A DNA stretch of 64,000 nucleotides from Pseudomonas gingeri (GCF_013386165.1 NZ_JACAOS010000003.1:910343-974342), one strand, 5' to 3'. Shown: positions 1 to 7,854, counted from the stretch's first letter. The notes: generated by a model from the letters alone, not told the origin. Program-made: numbers and translations.

Positions 1-336
1 AAGCGCTATCTGCTCAATCACCTGCACGACCCTGAACTCAGTATCGACAGCGTTGCTCTCGCCATCCATGTCTCTCCAAGAACGTTGAATCGGCTGTTTG
101 CCGCAGAGGGCACGACCGCCAGTCGCTGGTTATGGCGCGAACGTCTGGCAGCGTGCCATGACGTACTGCTCAAACGGCAACACCAAAGCGTCAGTGATGC
201 GGCCTTGAGCTATGGCTTCACCAATTTGTCCCATTTCAGCCGAGCGTTCAAAAGCGTCTATGGCTACCCCGCGCAGCAACTGCTCCGCCAAAAAGTGAAC
301 AGATTGGCGCTGCGGGCAAATGGCGTGGCCGTTTAA
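1..336 (+). CDS. AraC-family transcriptional regulator, C-terminal part (cut by the window edge)
   Basis: The open frame runs in from the left edge with no start in the window; only the last 111 residues are present. They form the two helix-turn-helix units of an AraC/XylS DNA-binding domain: the first around SIDSVALAIHVSPRTLNRLF, the second around SVSDAALSYGFTNLSHFSRAFKSVYG, followed by the usual short tail with YPAQQLLR. The N-terminal sensor domain lies outside the window, so effector and target are unknown. The protein should act as a cytoplasmic DNA-binding activator. The next intact gene (686) is on the same strand but 350 bases away, so shared transcription is uncertain. Confidence 0.85.
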   Translation, partial: KRYLLNHLHDPELSIDSVALAIHVSPRTLNRLFAAEGTTASRWLWRERLAACHDVLLKRQHQSVSDAALSYGFTNLSHFSRAFKSVYGYPAQQLLRQKVNRLALRANGVAV

Positions 337-476
337 GCAAAGCGCCCTCCTCCTTTTACTCCCATCATCACCCTGCAACCCGCGATAACGCTCAGTGAGC
401 GTTCGCTGTGAGTTGTACAGAAATCGGTGCGCGTTCTGCGCTAAACCGAACCTGCAAGAAGATTACCCATTTCTCG

Positions 477-596
477 ATCCTTTTTTACTCGGAACAACTG
501 CACCTTACCGACGGTATCGCGTTGGCCCTGGTGACGCTGTCCATCTTCGCCGCCGAGTCGCAGAAAAGCGCGCCTGCGCCCTTGGTGGTCGTCTGA
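477..596 (+). pseudogene. Possible remnant of a DMT/EamA-type transporter C-terminus
   Basis: The 349-base gap between the AraC gene and the arginase-like gene holds no intact gene. One frame ends in a stretch (SEQLHLTDGIALALVTLSIF and the residues after it) that looks like the last transmembrane helix of EamA/DMT exporters, where a glutamate-glutamine or similar pair precedes a conserved helix. Nothing upstream in any frame continues the family and no credible start is seen, so I read it as debris. The resemblance is by eye only and could be chance. The rest of 337-685 shows nothing I can name. Confidence 0.3.
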
Positions 597-685
597 CACC
601 CGCTGAGTACCTCGGCGCATATGAACGGCGTGGTACTCACGCGTTGATCCACGCCATTCAACCCTCATTTTCAAGGAAGCAGACC

Positions 686-1564
686 GTGACCCAAGCCGAT
701 AAAACCCTGAGACTGCTATTCCCTCAATGGCAAGGCGGCAACAACCCGCCCTACTTCTTCGGCGCGCAAATGCTCAACTGGCTGATGCCAAAAACCAGCG
801 GCCCCGTTGAGCAGGTCGATGTCGCAGAGCCCGATGGACAGGCGCTCGCGATGGAGGATGGCATCGTCGGGCGTGCCGTGCTGCTCAAGCAACTGGCCGA
901 TGCGCGCAAGATCATCGATAAACACCAGCCTGACCGGATGGTCGTGCTCGGTGGCGACTGCCTCGTGGACTTGGCGCCGTTCGCCTATCTCAATGAGCGC
1001 TACGACGGCGAACTGGCGGTGCTCTGGATCGACTCGCATCCGGACGTCATGACCCCTAATGAATTCCCGCACGCCCATGCGATGGTGCTCGGCAACCTGA
1101 TGGGCGAAGGCGATGCTGATTTTACTCAGGCCGTGAAGCGTCCGATCAAGCCCGCCAACGTCATGTACGCCGGCGTGCACAGCCTGCTGGCTAATGAGGT
1201 CGAAGTGATCAACCGCTTGGGGCTGCGCATTTCCGGTCCTGCCGAGATCGCCCAGAGTAGTGCCTCGGTGCTGCAATGGCTCAAGGACAGCGGTGCCCGT
1301 CACCTGGCCATTCATATCGATCTTGATGTGCTGGACGCCACGTTCTTCCGCTCGGTCTTGTTTGCAGAACCTGGCATCCCTGACAACCAGTACGACGGTG
1401 TGGCGCAAGGTCGTGTGACGATGGCTACCATTATCCGGTTGATCAGTGATGTCTCGAAAGTCGTCGACGTAGTGGGGCTGGGCGTCGCCGAACACCTGCC
1501 ATGGGACGCTTTGGCGCTCAAGAACATGCTGGAAAAACTACCGCTGATTGGTACGCCGGATTGA
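686..1564 (+). CDS. Arginase/agmatinase-fold (ureohydrolase) family protein with a GGDC motif
   Basis: A 292-residue ureohydrolase-fold protein. I place the start at the GTG at 686, with AGGAAG seven bases upstream; the frame is open further upstream but that part looks non-coding. Seen motifs: GGDC at about residues 89-92, DSHPD at 116-120, and DLDVLD near residue 215, matching the metal-binding GGDH, DAHxD and DxDxxD motifs of arginases and agmatinases. The first metal ligand, normally His, is Cys92 here. Family members hydrolyse guanidino compounds with two manganese ions; with one ligand changed the metal load, substrate or activity is open. A nitroreductase follows 67 bases downstream on the same strand. 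Confidence 0.85.
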   Translation: MTQADKTLRLLFPQWQGGNNPPYFFGAQMLNWLMPKTSGPVEQVDVAEPDGQALAMEDGIVGRAVLLKQLADARKIIDKHQPDRMVVLGGDCLVDLAPFAYLNERYDGELAVLWIDSHPDVMTPNEFPHAHAMVLGNLMGEGDADFTQAVKRPIKPANVMYAGVHSLLANEVEVINRLGLRISGPAEIAQSSASVLQWLKDSGARHLAIHIDLDVLDATFFRSVLFAEPGIPDNQYDGVAQGRVTMATIIRLISDVSKVVDVVGLGVAEHLPWDALALKNMLEKLPLIGTPD

Positions 1565-1631
1565 CGGCGAGTGTCCCTTCCCCTCTGTATCCATCAGACA
1601 ATCCGACGCACCTGCCAGGCCAGAACCACGA

Positions 1632-2369
1632 ATGAATGAAACCACCTTGCTCTTGAAAGACTACCGCAGTGATCGCAGTTTTATCGATCAGGCTATCGAT
1701 AATGCCGTTCTGGATGAGATCATCCTTTGTGCACAACGCGCGCCTAGTTCGGCCAATGCGCAGCACAACTCGGTCATTGTCGTTAAAGACCCAGAAACCC
1801 GAAAACGCATTTCAGCACTGTGCGGCGGCCAGCCCTGGATCGCCGATGCCCCAGTGTTCCTCGCGATTGTCGTCGACTTCCATAAAACGGCAGTGGCGCT
1901 TGAAGTGGCGGGAGCCACTCAGGTCATCCATCAGCACATCGAAGGTACGATTGCCGCCAGTACCGATGCCGGTATCATCCTCGGCGCGATCCTCACGGCT
2001 GCACGCTCGCTTGGCCTCGGTACTGTGCCTATCGGCGGCGTGCGGGCCAATACCGCCTCGATGGGCGCGTTGCTGGGTTTGCCTGAGCAAAGCATGGTGC
2101 TGGTAGGTGTGGCACTGGGGCATGCCGACATCGGTAACCCGCGCAAGCCGCGTTTGCCGATGTCGACATTCCGGCACGACGAGAGCTACAACCGTACAGC
2201 CATCGTGCAGTCGGTCGCAGCCTATGACGAACAACTGCTTGCGCACTGGCAGGCATCAGCTCGTGTGGATGGTCAGGCGTGGTCTGAAAGCATCGCCAGT
2301 TATTACGCGCGAAACTACCGCCTGGAATTGAAGCAGGACATGCTTAGCGCTGGTATCGACACGCAATAA
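1632..2369 (+). CDS. NfsA-like nitroreductase / NADPH-dependent flavin oxidoreductase
   Basis: A 245-residue protein of the FMN-dependent nitroreductase superfamily, NfsA/FRP-like subgroup. The start is the ATG at 1632, giving MNETTLLLKDYRSDRSF; the arginine-serine pair after the first helix is the usual FMN-phosphate contact. Later blocks also fit: APSSANAQHNSVIVV, a helix rich in alanine with LGLGTVPIGG, and a C-terminal MSTFRHDESYN region. Members reduce nitro compounds, quinones or flavins with NADPH in the cytoplasm. It may be co-transcribed with the arginase-like gene. A paralogue lies at 2523-3344 on the other strand, convergent with this one. The physiological substrate cannot be told from sequence. 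Confidence 0.87.
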   Translation: MNETTLLLKDYRSDRSFIDQAIDNAVLDEIILCAQRAPSSANAQHNSVIVVKDPETRKRISALCGGQPWIADAPVFLAIVVDFHKTAVALEVAGATQVIHQHIEGTIAASTDAGIILGAILTAARSLGLGTVPIGGVRANTASMGALLGLPEQSMVLVGVALGHADIGNPRKPRLPMSTFRHDESYNRTAIVQSVAAYDEQLLAHWQASARVDGQAWSESIASYYARNYRLELKQDMLSAGIDTQ

Positions 2370-2399
2370 CGTCACCGCAATGCCCGCGGGGCTCGAGAA

Positions 2400-2498
2400 T
2401 TAAGGCTTGATCTTCTTCAGGTCGTCGAGCAACGCGAGCAATTCCTGCATTTTCTGCTCGCTGAACTGTCGCTGGATGCCCTGATAGCCACACTCATC
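2400..2498 (-). pseudogene. Remnant of a regulator gene (MarR-like C-terminal helix)
   Basis: Reading the minus strand, about 32 codons ending in a TAA at 2402-2400 encode a charged helix with QRQFSEQKMQELLALLDDLK. This resembles the last dimerisation helix of MarR-type regulators. Upstream the frame has no start and no DNA-binding domain before the next gene, so it looks like the left-over 3' end of a deleted regulator. It sits between two nitroreductases; such genes often have a MarR or HxlR neighbour. The family call is by eye and uncertain. Confidence 0.35.
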
Positions 2499-2522
2499 CC
2501 TGCAAGTGGCCCGAGGAGCTAT

Positions 2523-3344
2523 TCAACGCAGTCCGAACCCCATCCGCTTCAGCTCCTCAACCAGCTCCTCGCGCCCATGCAGGTTCGACACTCTTCGCAG
2601 CCTATTGATGACCTGCTCAGACCACCCGGAGGCCTTCATGCCTTCACGCTGATAGAACGCACCCAGGCGTTCATCATATTCTGCGAGAACGCCCTCCTCG
2701 CCGGCCGCCGAATAGGTTTCATGGTGAAGGACTGCGCGCTGGGGCAATCTCGGCTTCACCTTGGCCGGGCGATCTGTCGACGGGTACCCAACGCACAACC
2801 CGAAGACCGGGTAGACCTGCGGCGGCAATTCGAGCTCTTGGGCGACGCCTTCGATGTCGTTGCGGATGGCACCGATGTACACGCTTCCGAGGCCCAGCGA
2901 CTCAAGAGCGACTACGGCGTTTTGAGCCGCCAGGGCGGCATCAATCGTCCCCAGCAAGAGGCTCTCCAGGTATGGCAGCGCCTCCAGCTCCGCATCGCTA
3001 TGTTCGGCAATCCGCGAAACCCTGGAGAGGTCAGCAAGCCACACGAAGAACAGCGGCGCCTGGCAGATATAAGCCTGATTGCCTGCCAGTGCCGAAAGGC
3101 GATTCTTTCGCTCACCATCTTGAACCGCCACGACACTCCATACCTGCAGGTTCGAGGACGTTGACGCAGACTGCGCGGCGGCGACCAGCGTCTCGATCGT
3201 GCCCTCAGGCAGAGCCTGGTCAGTGAATGCCCGAACACTTCGATGGTCGAGCAGTTGATCCAGGGTTTCGTTCCATTGCCTAAGCGGCGCAATGTCCGGT
3301 GCGCCATAGCGAGCGGCCAGTTTCGGCTGGGAGTTGGCGGTCAT
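2523..3344 (-). CDS. NfsA-like nitroreductase / NADPH-dependent flavin oxidoreductase
   Basis: A 273-residue NfsA/FRP-type flavin reductase. I start it at the ATG at 3344 because GGAGAT lies seven bases upstream; 18 more codons are open before it but lack such a site. Visible blocks: LLDHRSVRAFTDQALPEG (arginine and serine that hold FMN), AAAQSASTSSNLQVWSVV, ESLGLGSVYIGAIRNDI, and a C-terminal PRLPQRAVLHHETY. It should reduce nitroaromatics, quinones or other electron acceptors with NADPH. It is convergent with the paralogue at 1632-2369, from which it differs clearly, so this is not a recent duplication. Confidence 0.87.
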   Translation of the reverse strand: MTANSQPKLAARYGAPDIAPLRQWNETLDQLLDHRSVRAFTDQALPEGTIETLVAAAQSASTSSNLQVWSVVAVQDGERKNRLSALAGNQAYICQAPLFFVWLADLSRVSRIAEHSDAELEALPYLESLLLGTIDAALAAQNAVVALESLGLGSVYIGAIRNDIEGVAQELELPPQVYPVFGLCVGYPSTDRPAKVKPRLPQRAVLHHETYSAAGEEGVLAEYDERLGAFYQREGMKASGWSEQVINRLRRVSNLHGREELVEELKRMGFGLR

Positions 3345-3522
3345 GCGAGATCTCCAAAAGGAGACCGAGACTACCAAATCGTGCCGGGCGTGGCACACCT
3401 GACACGGGAAGTTTCATTTACCATGCCCTTAGTCTCGGCCAGATCAGCACAGCCTGGCGCAGAGTCGCACACGCCACTTCCTCCGATCCGAGCCCCCGAC
3501 ATCTCACACAGGAAGAGATCGT

Positions 3523-3837
3523 TTGTCAGCACAACCTCTCACCGCCCGCGAAACCTACCAAGTGCTTCGCGACATTGCCTTGGGTGTTCGTACCATGCAC
3601 CGGCTAGGTACGCAGTCATGGGCAGAAATTTACTGCGGGCAGATGACTGTGGAAACGGATGGCTGGGTCATCACCCTGTACAACGATTGCGACACGCTGG
3701 ATTACTGCGACAGTTGCTACAGCCCAGACGGCCGCGTGTATATATTTGACTCGATGCAGCGCTTCGGTACCGATCCGATTGAGCTGTTGAGCACCTGGGA
3801 GTACGCACAGCTCGAAAAGCTGTTGAGTGCCGCGTAG
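3523..3837 (+). CDS. Small DUF7693-like protein
   Basis: A 104-residue soluble protein rich in Tyr, Asp and Cys, with CGQMTVETDGWVITLYNDCD and a DYCDSCYSPDGR stretch. It resembles a small family that I know from Pseudomonas genomes as DUF7693; no function is known. The start is a TTG at 3523 with AGGAAG seven bases upstream. The Cys pair CDSC might bind metal or form a disulfide. Followed closely by an uncertain small frame and then by a SHOCT protein on the same strand. Confidence 0.65.
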   Translation: MSAQPLTARETYQVLRDIALGVRTMHRLGTQSWAEIYCGQMTVETDGWVITLYNDCDTLDYCDSCYSPDGRVYIFDSMQRFGTDPIELLSTWEYAQLEKLLSAA

Positions 3838-3889
3838 TTCCCATCTCGGGCATCTCGTCGTTGACCCCTCCTCTACTGCGACTGTCGTG

Positions 3890-4132
3890 ATGCCGACCGG
3901 AGCGGTCGTTTACAGCAATGCCATGCTGATCAGTGCCCAGCACACCAGCGGCAAGCGCGCGCAATTGACGTTCGCAGACAGCAATGCGTTGAGCCGTTTG
4001 TTCGCGGTACCGGCAAAGTCAGGAGGTTTAGCCCTCACCATAGAATCCAGACGAGATCACCCCACTATGCGCATACTGGATGGTCAAGATGGCAATGTAG
4101 TATCATCAGGGTCGCAGATATTACTGCGCTAA
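3890..4132 (+). CDS. Uncertain small ORF (80 codons)
   Basis: An open frame starting at ATG 3890 (or GTG 3827, which overlaps the end of the DUF7693-like gene) and ending 16 bases before the SHOCT gene. The first part has the GC-rich third positions of real genes here; the last third does not. I see no ribosome binding site of quality and recognise no family. It may be a real small protein of the same operon or a chance frame. The protein has no membrane segment or Cys motif. Confidence 0.3.
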   Translation: MPTGAVVYSNAMLISAQHTSGKRAQLTFADSNALSRLFAVPAKSGGLALTIESRRDHPTMRILDGQDGNVVSSGSQILLR

Positions 4133-4148
4133 ATAAAGGACTATCGAT

Positions 4149-4556
4149 ATGCTTGGGTTCATTTTGGTTGTTGTAATTGCCCTTCTTTTCTTCATGGTGT
4201 GGGCTCAGCAGAAGGCGAAAACTAAAGCTCGTAAGGCATATCAGGCATCGTTGACCCATCTCAAAACTGACCCTCGAAATGCAGATCTGCGTCAGCAAAC
4301 GCTGGCATTGGGACGTGCATATTCCAATCTTATGCGCGACAAGAAGGGGCGGACCGTTTTCGACGAGGTCGCGCTGATGAACGATATCAACGCCGCTTGC
4401 TCTGGTGCATCGGAGTTTCCGGTAAGCCAGCCGGCTCCCTCCGCTCCAGACGATACCGAAGCACGCTTGGAGAAGCTTCTGTCCCTCAAAAACCGCAATC
4501 TGATTGATGACAGTGAGTACTTGGTACGCCGCAAGGAAATCCTTGAGTCCATCTGA
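4149..4556 (+). CDS. Membrane-anchored SHOCT-domain protein
   Basis: A 135-residue protein. Residues 2-19 are a hydrophobic helix ([18 protein letters not shown]) that should anchor it in the inner membrane. A helical middle part with [20 protein letters not shown] follows. The last 30 residues ([20 protein letters not shown] and a basic end) fit the SHOCT motif, a short C-terminal oligomerisation module. AAAGGA precedes the ATG. The third positions are more AT-rich at the 5' end than in neighbours. No function is known for this arrangement. Confidence 0.8.
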   Translation: MLGFILVVVIALLFFMVWAQQKAKTKARKAYQASLTHLKTDPRNADLRQQTLALGRAYSNLMRDKKGRTVFDEVALMNDINAACSGASEFPVSQPAPSAPDDTEARLEKLLSLKNRNLIDDSEYLVRRKEILESI

Positions 4557-4692
4557 ACTCAGGTTGCTACGGTGGGAGACAGAGGCCGCTCATTTCAACA
4601 ACTTGCGAGACAACTCCCTTTCCATTGACTGAAATTTCCTAGAAAATCCCGGGCGCTTGTTTGAGCCGAATGTTGCGGATAGTCTCGACTTC

Positions 4693-4909
4693 GTCATCAC
4701 CCTGCTGATGACACGGACGTGCAAGTCCGTTCATATCGGTGCTCACGCGCCATCAAGCAAGCTGCATCGAGGGGCTTTGTGCCTGCGATTCCTGCTTCAT
4801 GGTGGCCGTGCGCAGGAGACTTTCGAGTCTGCCGGGGTCCGATATGCCCGGTCTTGCACACCTGCGTACGGCTGCCACCCTCATTCGCGTGCAAGCGAAC
4901 GGTGACAGC
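4693..4909 (+). promoter_or_regulatory. Candidate structured 5' leader RNA upstream of the DUF6124-like gene
   Basis: The 377 bases between the SHOCT and DUF6124-like genes hold no gene but a run of possible stem-loops: GTCATCA/TGATGAC at 4693-4712; ACGGAC/GTCCGT at 4713-4730 with loop GTGCAA; CCTGCG/CGCAGG at 4782-4816; AGACT-TTCG-AGTCT at 4817-4830; CCGGG/CCCGG at 4832-4851; and a long hairpin at 4871-4909 with outer arms GCTGCCACC/GGTGACAGC (one mismatch) and inner arms TTCGC/GCGAA around a second GTGCAA loop. The last hairpin ends 13 bases before the GGAG of the gene. This suggests a cis-acting leader or a separate small RNA. Confidence 0.5.
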
Positions 4910-4933
4910 TCCATTACATATCGGAGTTTCGCA

Positions 4934-5275
4934 ATGTTCAAAGCAACCCCCAATCCCCCTGCAACAAACCACGTCGAGACCATCGACCCTCGTATCGTCG
5001 ACCGGGCCTTGTCTCACTACAACCTCGGTCCAGATGCCGATTCGAAACCCGTCCATAGCACAACGCTGCCAGACCCTCGACCCGAACCCGGACATCAGGA
5101 AGACACCCTGGCCGATGTCTACTCAATTCTGCAATCGGCGGCGGCCACGGCCTATGAGCACGCCGACAACCAAACCGGTTCGAACCGCAAGGTGGCAATG
5201 GGTGTGGTTCACCTGATCGAGTTGGCGAAACTGAGGATGGACTCGGTACTGGACAAGTGGGCCGTCAACGGCTGA
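4934..5275 (+). CDS. DUF6124-like small protein
   Basis: A 113-residue protein that begins MFKATPNPPAT, the opening I associate with the Pseudomonas DUF6124 family (formerly placed near DUF3077). A helical core holds EDTLADVYSILQSAAATAYE and a second helix with VAMGVVHLIELAKLRMDSVL. It has no signal peptide or membrane segment. GGAG lies eight bases before the ATG at 4934. Such genes occur in many copies per Pseudomonas genome with no known role. A degenerate piece of a second copy is at 7783-7854. The long structured leader upstream may control it. Confidence 0.75.
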   Translation: MFKATPNPPATNHVETIDPRIVDRALSHYNLGPDADSKPVHSTTLPDPRPEPGHQEDTLADVYSILQSAAATAYEHADNQTGSNRKVAMGVVHLIELAKLRMDSVLDKWAVNG

Positions 5276-5306
5276 CCAGGTGACACGCCGAACAACGGGA
5301 GGCCAA

Positions 5307-5336
5307 GCCTTAATATCAGTCAGTTAAGGCGATTTT
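5307..5336 (+). terminator. Probable Rho-independent terminator of the DUF6124-like gene
   Basis: GCCTTAA at 5307-5313 pairs with TTAAGGC at 5324-5330 over a ten-base loop, followed by GATTTT. The stem is short (7 bp) but sits 31 bases after the stop codon. Confidence 0.5.
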
Positions 5337-5443
5337 GTAGGCGCAGCCGGTCGACTGCTCGCGATGGATTTGAGGGCGCCGCATTCGTCCAGAAAATGCT
5401 GCGTTATCGTTAACGTCCATCGCGAGCAAGCTCGCTCCTACAA
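5336..5443. repeat. REPIN (inverted pair of REP sequences)
   Basis: The left arm (5336-5368, TGTAGGCGCAGCCGGTCGAC and on to GCGATGGA) and the right arm (5416-5443, TCCATCGCGAGCAAGCTCGC and on to TCCTACAA) are near-inverted copies around a 47-base centre. The right arm is the canonical Pseudomonas REP with its own palindrome GCGAGCAAGCTCGC. It lies between the ends of two convergent genes, the usual place for such elements. REPINs are mobilised by a RAYT transposase encoded elsewhere in the genome; none is in this window. Confidence 0.88.
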
Positions 5444-5472
5444 GGGGCTGTACAGCCTCCCGTTTTCGATCA

Positions 5473-5928
5473 TCACAGTAGCGAGATCAGGCGGGGGGCG
5501 ATTGAAGTTTCAAACATCTCAAGAATCGCCAGCGTCACCGGCAGCTTGAAACGCCGCGGGCCTGCGCTTCCTGGGTTGAGATACAAGGTCTCATCGCGCC
5601 ACTGTATGAGCGGCTTGTGTGAGTGACCGGTGATCACCAGCCTGACCTCCCCATCCAGCACGGCCGGCACATCGGCAATGTCATGTACCAACAACGTCTG
5701 CCATCCATTCAGCTCGAACCGCAGACGATCAGGCAAATGCTCCGCCCAGGGTATGTCCTGGTCGTTATTGCCGCGCACAACAATCAGTGGTGCGATAGCC
5801 GCCAGTTGATCAAGCACCTCAGGCCTGCCGATGTCACCCGCATGGATGATCCGCGCACATCCCTGCAAGGCGGCGACGGCTTCAGCACGGAGCAAGCCGT
5901 GGGTGTCGGAAATGACGCCAATTTTCAT
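5473..5928 (-). CDS. YfcE/MJ0936-type metallophosphoesterase
   Basis: A 151-residue single-domain calcineurin-like phosphoesterase. All metal-site motifs are present: SDTHG at residues 7-11, GDIG near 32, GNND near 54, VHD near 81, and TGHSH near 99, then LNPGSAGPRR. Members are cytoplasmic phosphodiesterases that use two metal ions, mostly Mn, active on model substrates; the natural substrate is unknown. Length matches the family. Its 3' end is 30 bases from the REPIN. The upstream neighbour, an AraC regulator on the same strand, ends 92 bases before this start. Confidence 0.88.
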   Translation of the reverse strand: MKIGVISDTHGLLRAEAVAALQGCARIIHAGDIGRPEVLDQLAAIAPLIVVRGNNDQDIPWAEHLPDRLRFELNGWQTLLVHDIADVPAVLDGEVRLVITGHSHKPLIQWRDETLYLNPGSAGPRRFKLPVTLAILEMFETSIAPRLISLL

Positions 5929-6019
5929 GTTCGTTCCAAAACAGGATCAAGCACCGTAAGACCGCGTAACGATATCAGCCAAAGGCAGACACCGACGCCC
6001 CGCCCCTTCATTGTTGGTC

Positions 6020-6901
6020 TCAGGCCTTATGATCATCACGAGGACTGCGCCCGAAAAAAGCCTTGTAGGCGCGGCTGAAGGCCGCTTCTGACTCATAGCC
6101 GATAGTGAAAGCTACTTCTCCTACGCGGCAGTTTTGCTTCGACAACAGGGTTCTTGCCAGCATCAAGCGCCATTCGTTTTGATAACGCAGGGGTGAGCGG
6201 CCTACCAGGGCGCTGAAGCGTTCGCAAAAACTGGACCGTGACATGCCGGCAATCTTCGCCAGCGCATCAATGCGCCATTGCTGCTTTGGCTGCTCGTGAA
6301 TCACTTTCAAAGCCCGAGCTATCCGGCCATCTGATAACCCGCCCAACCACCCGGAAGCCTGCCCCTGATGAACCCAGGTTCGCAAGATGCGAATGACCGC
6401 CAGGTCAATCAGGCGCGAAACCATCAATGCGCCGCCAGGCTGTACGTCATCCGCCTCAAGCAGCATGAAATGCAGCAGGCCTTCAGCCCAGGGCGCAGCC
6501 TCGATCTGTTCGATATGAATCATCCAGGGCAAGGCAAAGAGCATCGCTTGAGAACTGCTGGCATCGAACCAAAACCGGCAGACGATCACTGTCGCCGGCG
6601 CCCCGCCCGCAGTAATCCGCAATCCAGGGGCATTGCGTGGCAACAGGAAGACATCGCCCTGTTCTACCCTCGCCCCCTGCTCTTCAGCGCTATCAACCTG
6701 CAACTGTCCTTGCTTGAGCACACAAACGTGCGCAGATCGCTCCTCCAGCTCAAGCGGCTCTCCAGCCCCCAGCACGCAGGAATAAACACAATCGCCAGTG
6801 AGACGAATCTGTGCCAGTACCTGAGATAACAGATCTCCCGCCGCAAGCCCCTCCAGCTGCATCTCCGGAAGAATGGTCAAGTTTTCGAGCGATTCCATCA
6901 T
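6020..6901 (-). CDS. AraC-family regulator with cupin-like N-terminal domain
   Basis: A 293-residue regulator. Residues 1 to about 175 form the cupin-type sensor domain of the AraC 'cupin_6' class (QGDVFLLPRNAPGLRI, then WMIHIEQI). The C-terminus holds two helix-turn-helix motifs, the first in MSRSSFCERFSALVGRSPL, the second in VGEVAFTIGYESEAAFSRAY, ending FFGRSPRDDHKA. Two adjacent ATGs at 6901 and 6898 could start it; AAGG lies five bases before the first. It is divergent from the membrane protein at 7038, a likely target by position. The inducer is unknown. Confidence 0.87.
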   Translation of the reverse strand: MMESLENLTILPEMQLEGLAAGDLLSQVLAQIRLTGDCVYSCVLGAGEPLELEERSAHVCVLKQGQLQVDSAEEQGARVEQGDVFLLPRNAPGLRITAGGAPATVIVCRFWFDASSSQAMLFALPWMIHIEQIEAAPWAEGLLHFMLLEADDVQPGGALMVSRLIDLAVIRILRTWVHQGQASGWLGGLSDGRIARALKVIHEQPKQQWRIDALAKIAGMSRSSFCERFSALVGRSPLRYQNEWRLMLARTLLSKQNCRVGEVAFTIGYESEAAFSRAYKAFFGRSPRDDHKA

Positions 6902-7037
6902 GTCCGCCTTGCCGTATTTTCAATAGCCTACACGTCAATGGTAAAGCGCTCCAGGCCGCCCATCAGTAGCCAAGACGGACTTGTGCGGAGGGACATCGCT
7001 TGTGCCGATCATCCAATCATCAGAAGGAAATATTGAT

Positions 7038-7556
7038 ATGTTCGGGATATCGTCCCTTGGCTGGGTCCACACCCTCGGCAGCTTGCCGGCCATTCCCGTC
7101 GCAGCCTACATGTTCGCCCGTTACGGGCGGATCGTTCCCCGGTCTTCGCCAGGCTTGATTTACCTGGCGTCGATGATCATCGGTGCCGTCACCGTATTTC
7201 TGGTCGCTCATCAGCCGGTCAGCTACGTGATCGGTGTTGTCACGCTGGTGCTACTGCTGGCCGGTTACGCAGTCGGCTACGTTCGCCCGCTGGGACGTGC
7301 GATCGTTTACATCGAAACCGTCCTTCTGAGCTTGACGGCCTTTCTGCTGATGGTGCCGACCGTCACTGAGACTTTGCGTCGCGTTCCCGATGGCCACCCC
7401 ATGGTCACGGATTTGAATTCGCCACTCCTGAAGGGCGCGCAAGCCTTCCTGCTCATCACGTTGATCATCGGCGTAACAGCGCAGATTTTTTACCTGCGCA
7501 AACGACGGGCACAAATATCACGGGGCGCCGCTAGCGCAGTGGAGATCCAGCACTAG
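7038..7556 (+). CDS. Small integral membrane protein of unknown function
   Basis: A 172-residue protein with about four hydrophobic helices: near the N-terminus (GWVHTLGSLPAIPVAAYMF), then around GLIYLASMIIGAVTVFLVA, YVIGVVTLVLLLAGYAVGY and AFLLITLIIGVTAQIFYL, with a basic C-terminal tail (RKRRAQISR). The start at 7038 is chosen for AAGGAA eight to nine bases upstream. A conserved-looking His sits in the first helix (WVHTLGS). I do not recognise the family with certainty. The divergent AraC gene next to it may control it. Confidence 0.65.
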   Translation: MFGISSLGWVHTLGSLPAIPVAAYMFARYGRIVPRSSPGLIYLASMIIGAVTVFLVAHQPVSYVIGVVTLVLLLAGYAVGYVRPLGRAIVYIETVLLSLTAFLLMVPTVTETLRRVPDGHPMVTDLNSPLLKGAQAFLLITLIIGVTAQIFYLRKRRAQISRGAASAVEIQH

Positions 7557-7580
7557 GTGTTCAGCTTTCGGGAGTCATCA

Positions 7581-7784
7581 CTATGGGACAGTCTTACCTT
7601 TTCGGTCGACATACCGATTGGTCCCCATGCCTTGAGACAAATTGGGATGAATCTCTTCCAGCTCATCGGTGCTCAGCTGTAGCGCCGTGGCTGCCAGCAG
7701 TCCATCCACTTGCTCAGGCGAGGCTCCCGGAAGTCCGCGCTGCGCATCGTCCTCGGGCAATTGCGCAATACGTGGGCACCACAA
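7581..7784 (-). pseudogene. C-terminal remnant of an aldo/keto reductase
   Basis: On the minus strand the frame contains LPGASPEQVDGLLAATALQL followed by STDELEEIH. This is the end of an aldo/keto reductase, where a proline-glycine loop (IPGA or similar) and a helix starting LSxDEL are family hallmarks. The barrel and the catalytic Asp-Tyr-Lys-His part are missing and there is no sensible start, so it is a truncated gene. Its 5' side abuts the DUF6124 fragment at 7783, marking a deletion or insertion joint. Confidence 0.6.
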
Positions 7785-7854
7785 CCATGAAGACGCCTTG
7801 GCCGACGTCTACTCAATTCTGCAAAACGCCTTCGCCGCCGACAACAGTCCCTGA
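7783..7854 (+). pseudogene. Fragment of a DUF6124-like gene, antisense to the xylB 3' end
   Basis: The frame encodes NHEDALADVYSILQNAFA, close to HQEDTLADVYSILQSAAA in the intact gene at 4934; 17 bases (TCTACTCAATTCTGCAA) are identical. Only about 24 codons remain and no start is present. It overlaps the last 15 codons of xylB on the opposite strand, so the end of that gene seems to run into this debris. Confidence 0.65.

Noticed and set aside
395..685. N-terminal extension of the arginase-like gene to 395
   Set aside because: The added residues do not look like protein of this family, and GTG 686 has a good ribosome site.
6055..6080. REP-like TGTAGGCGCGGCTGAAGG near 6065
   Set aside because: It lies in the conserved AraC DNA-binding code and lacks the second palindromic half.
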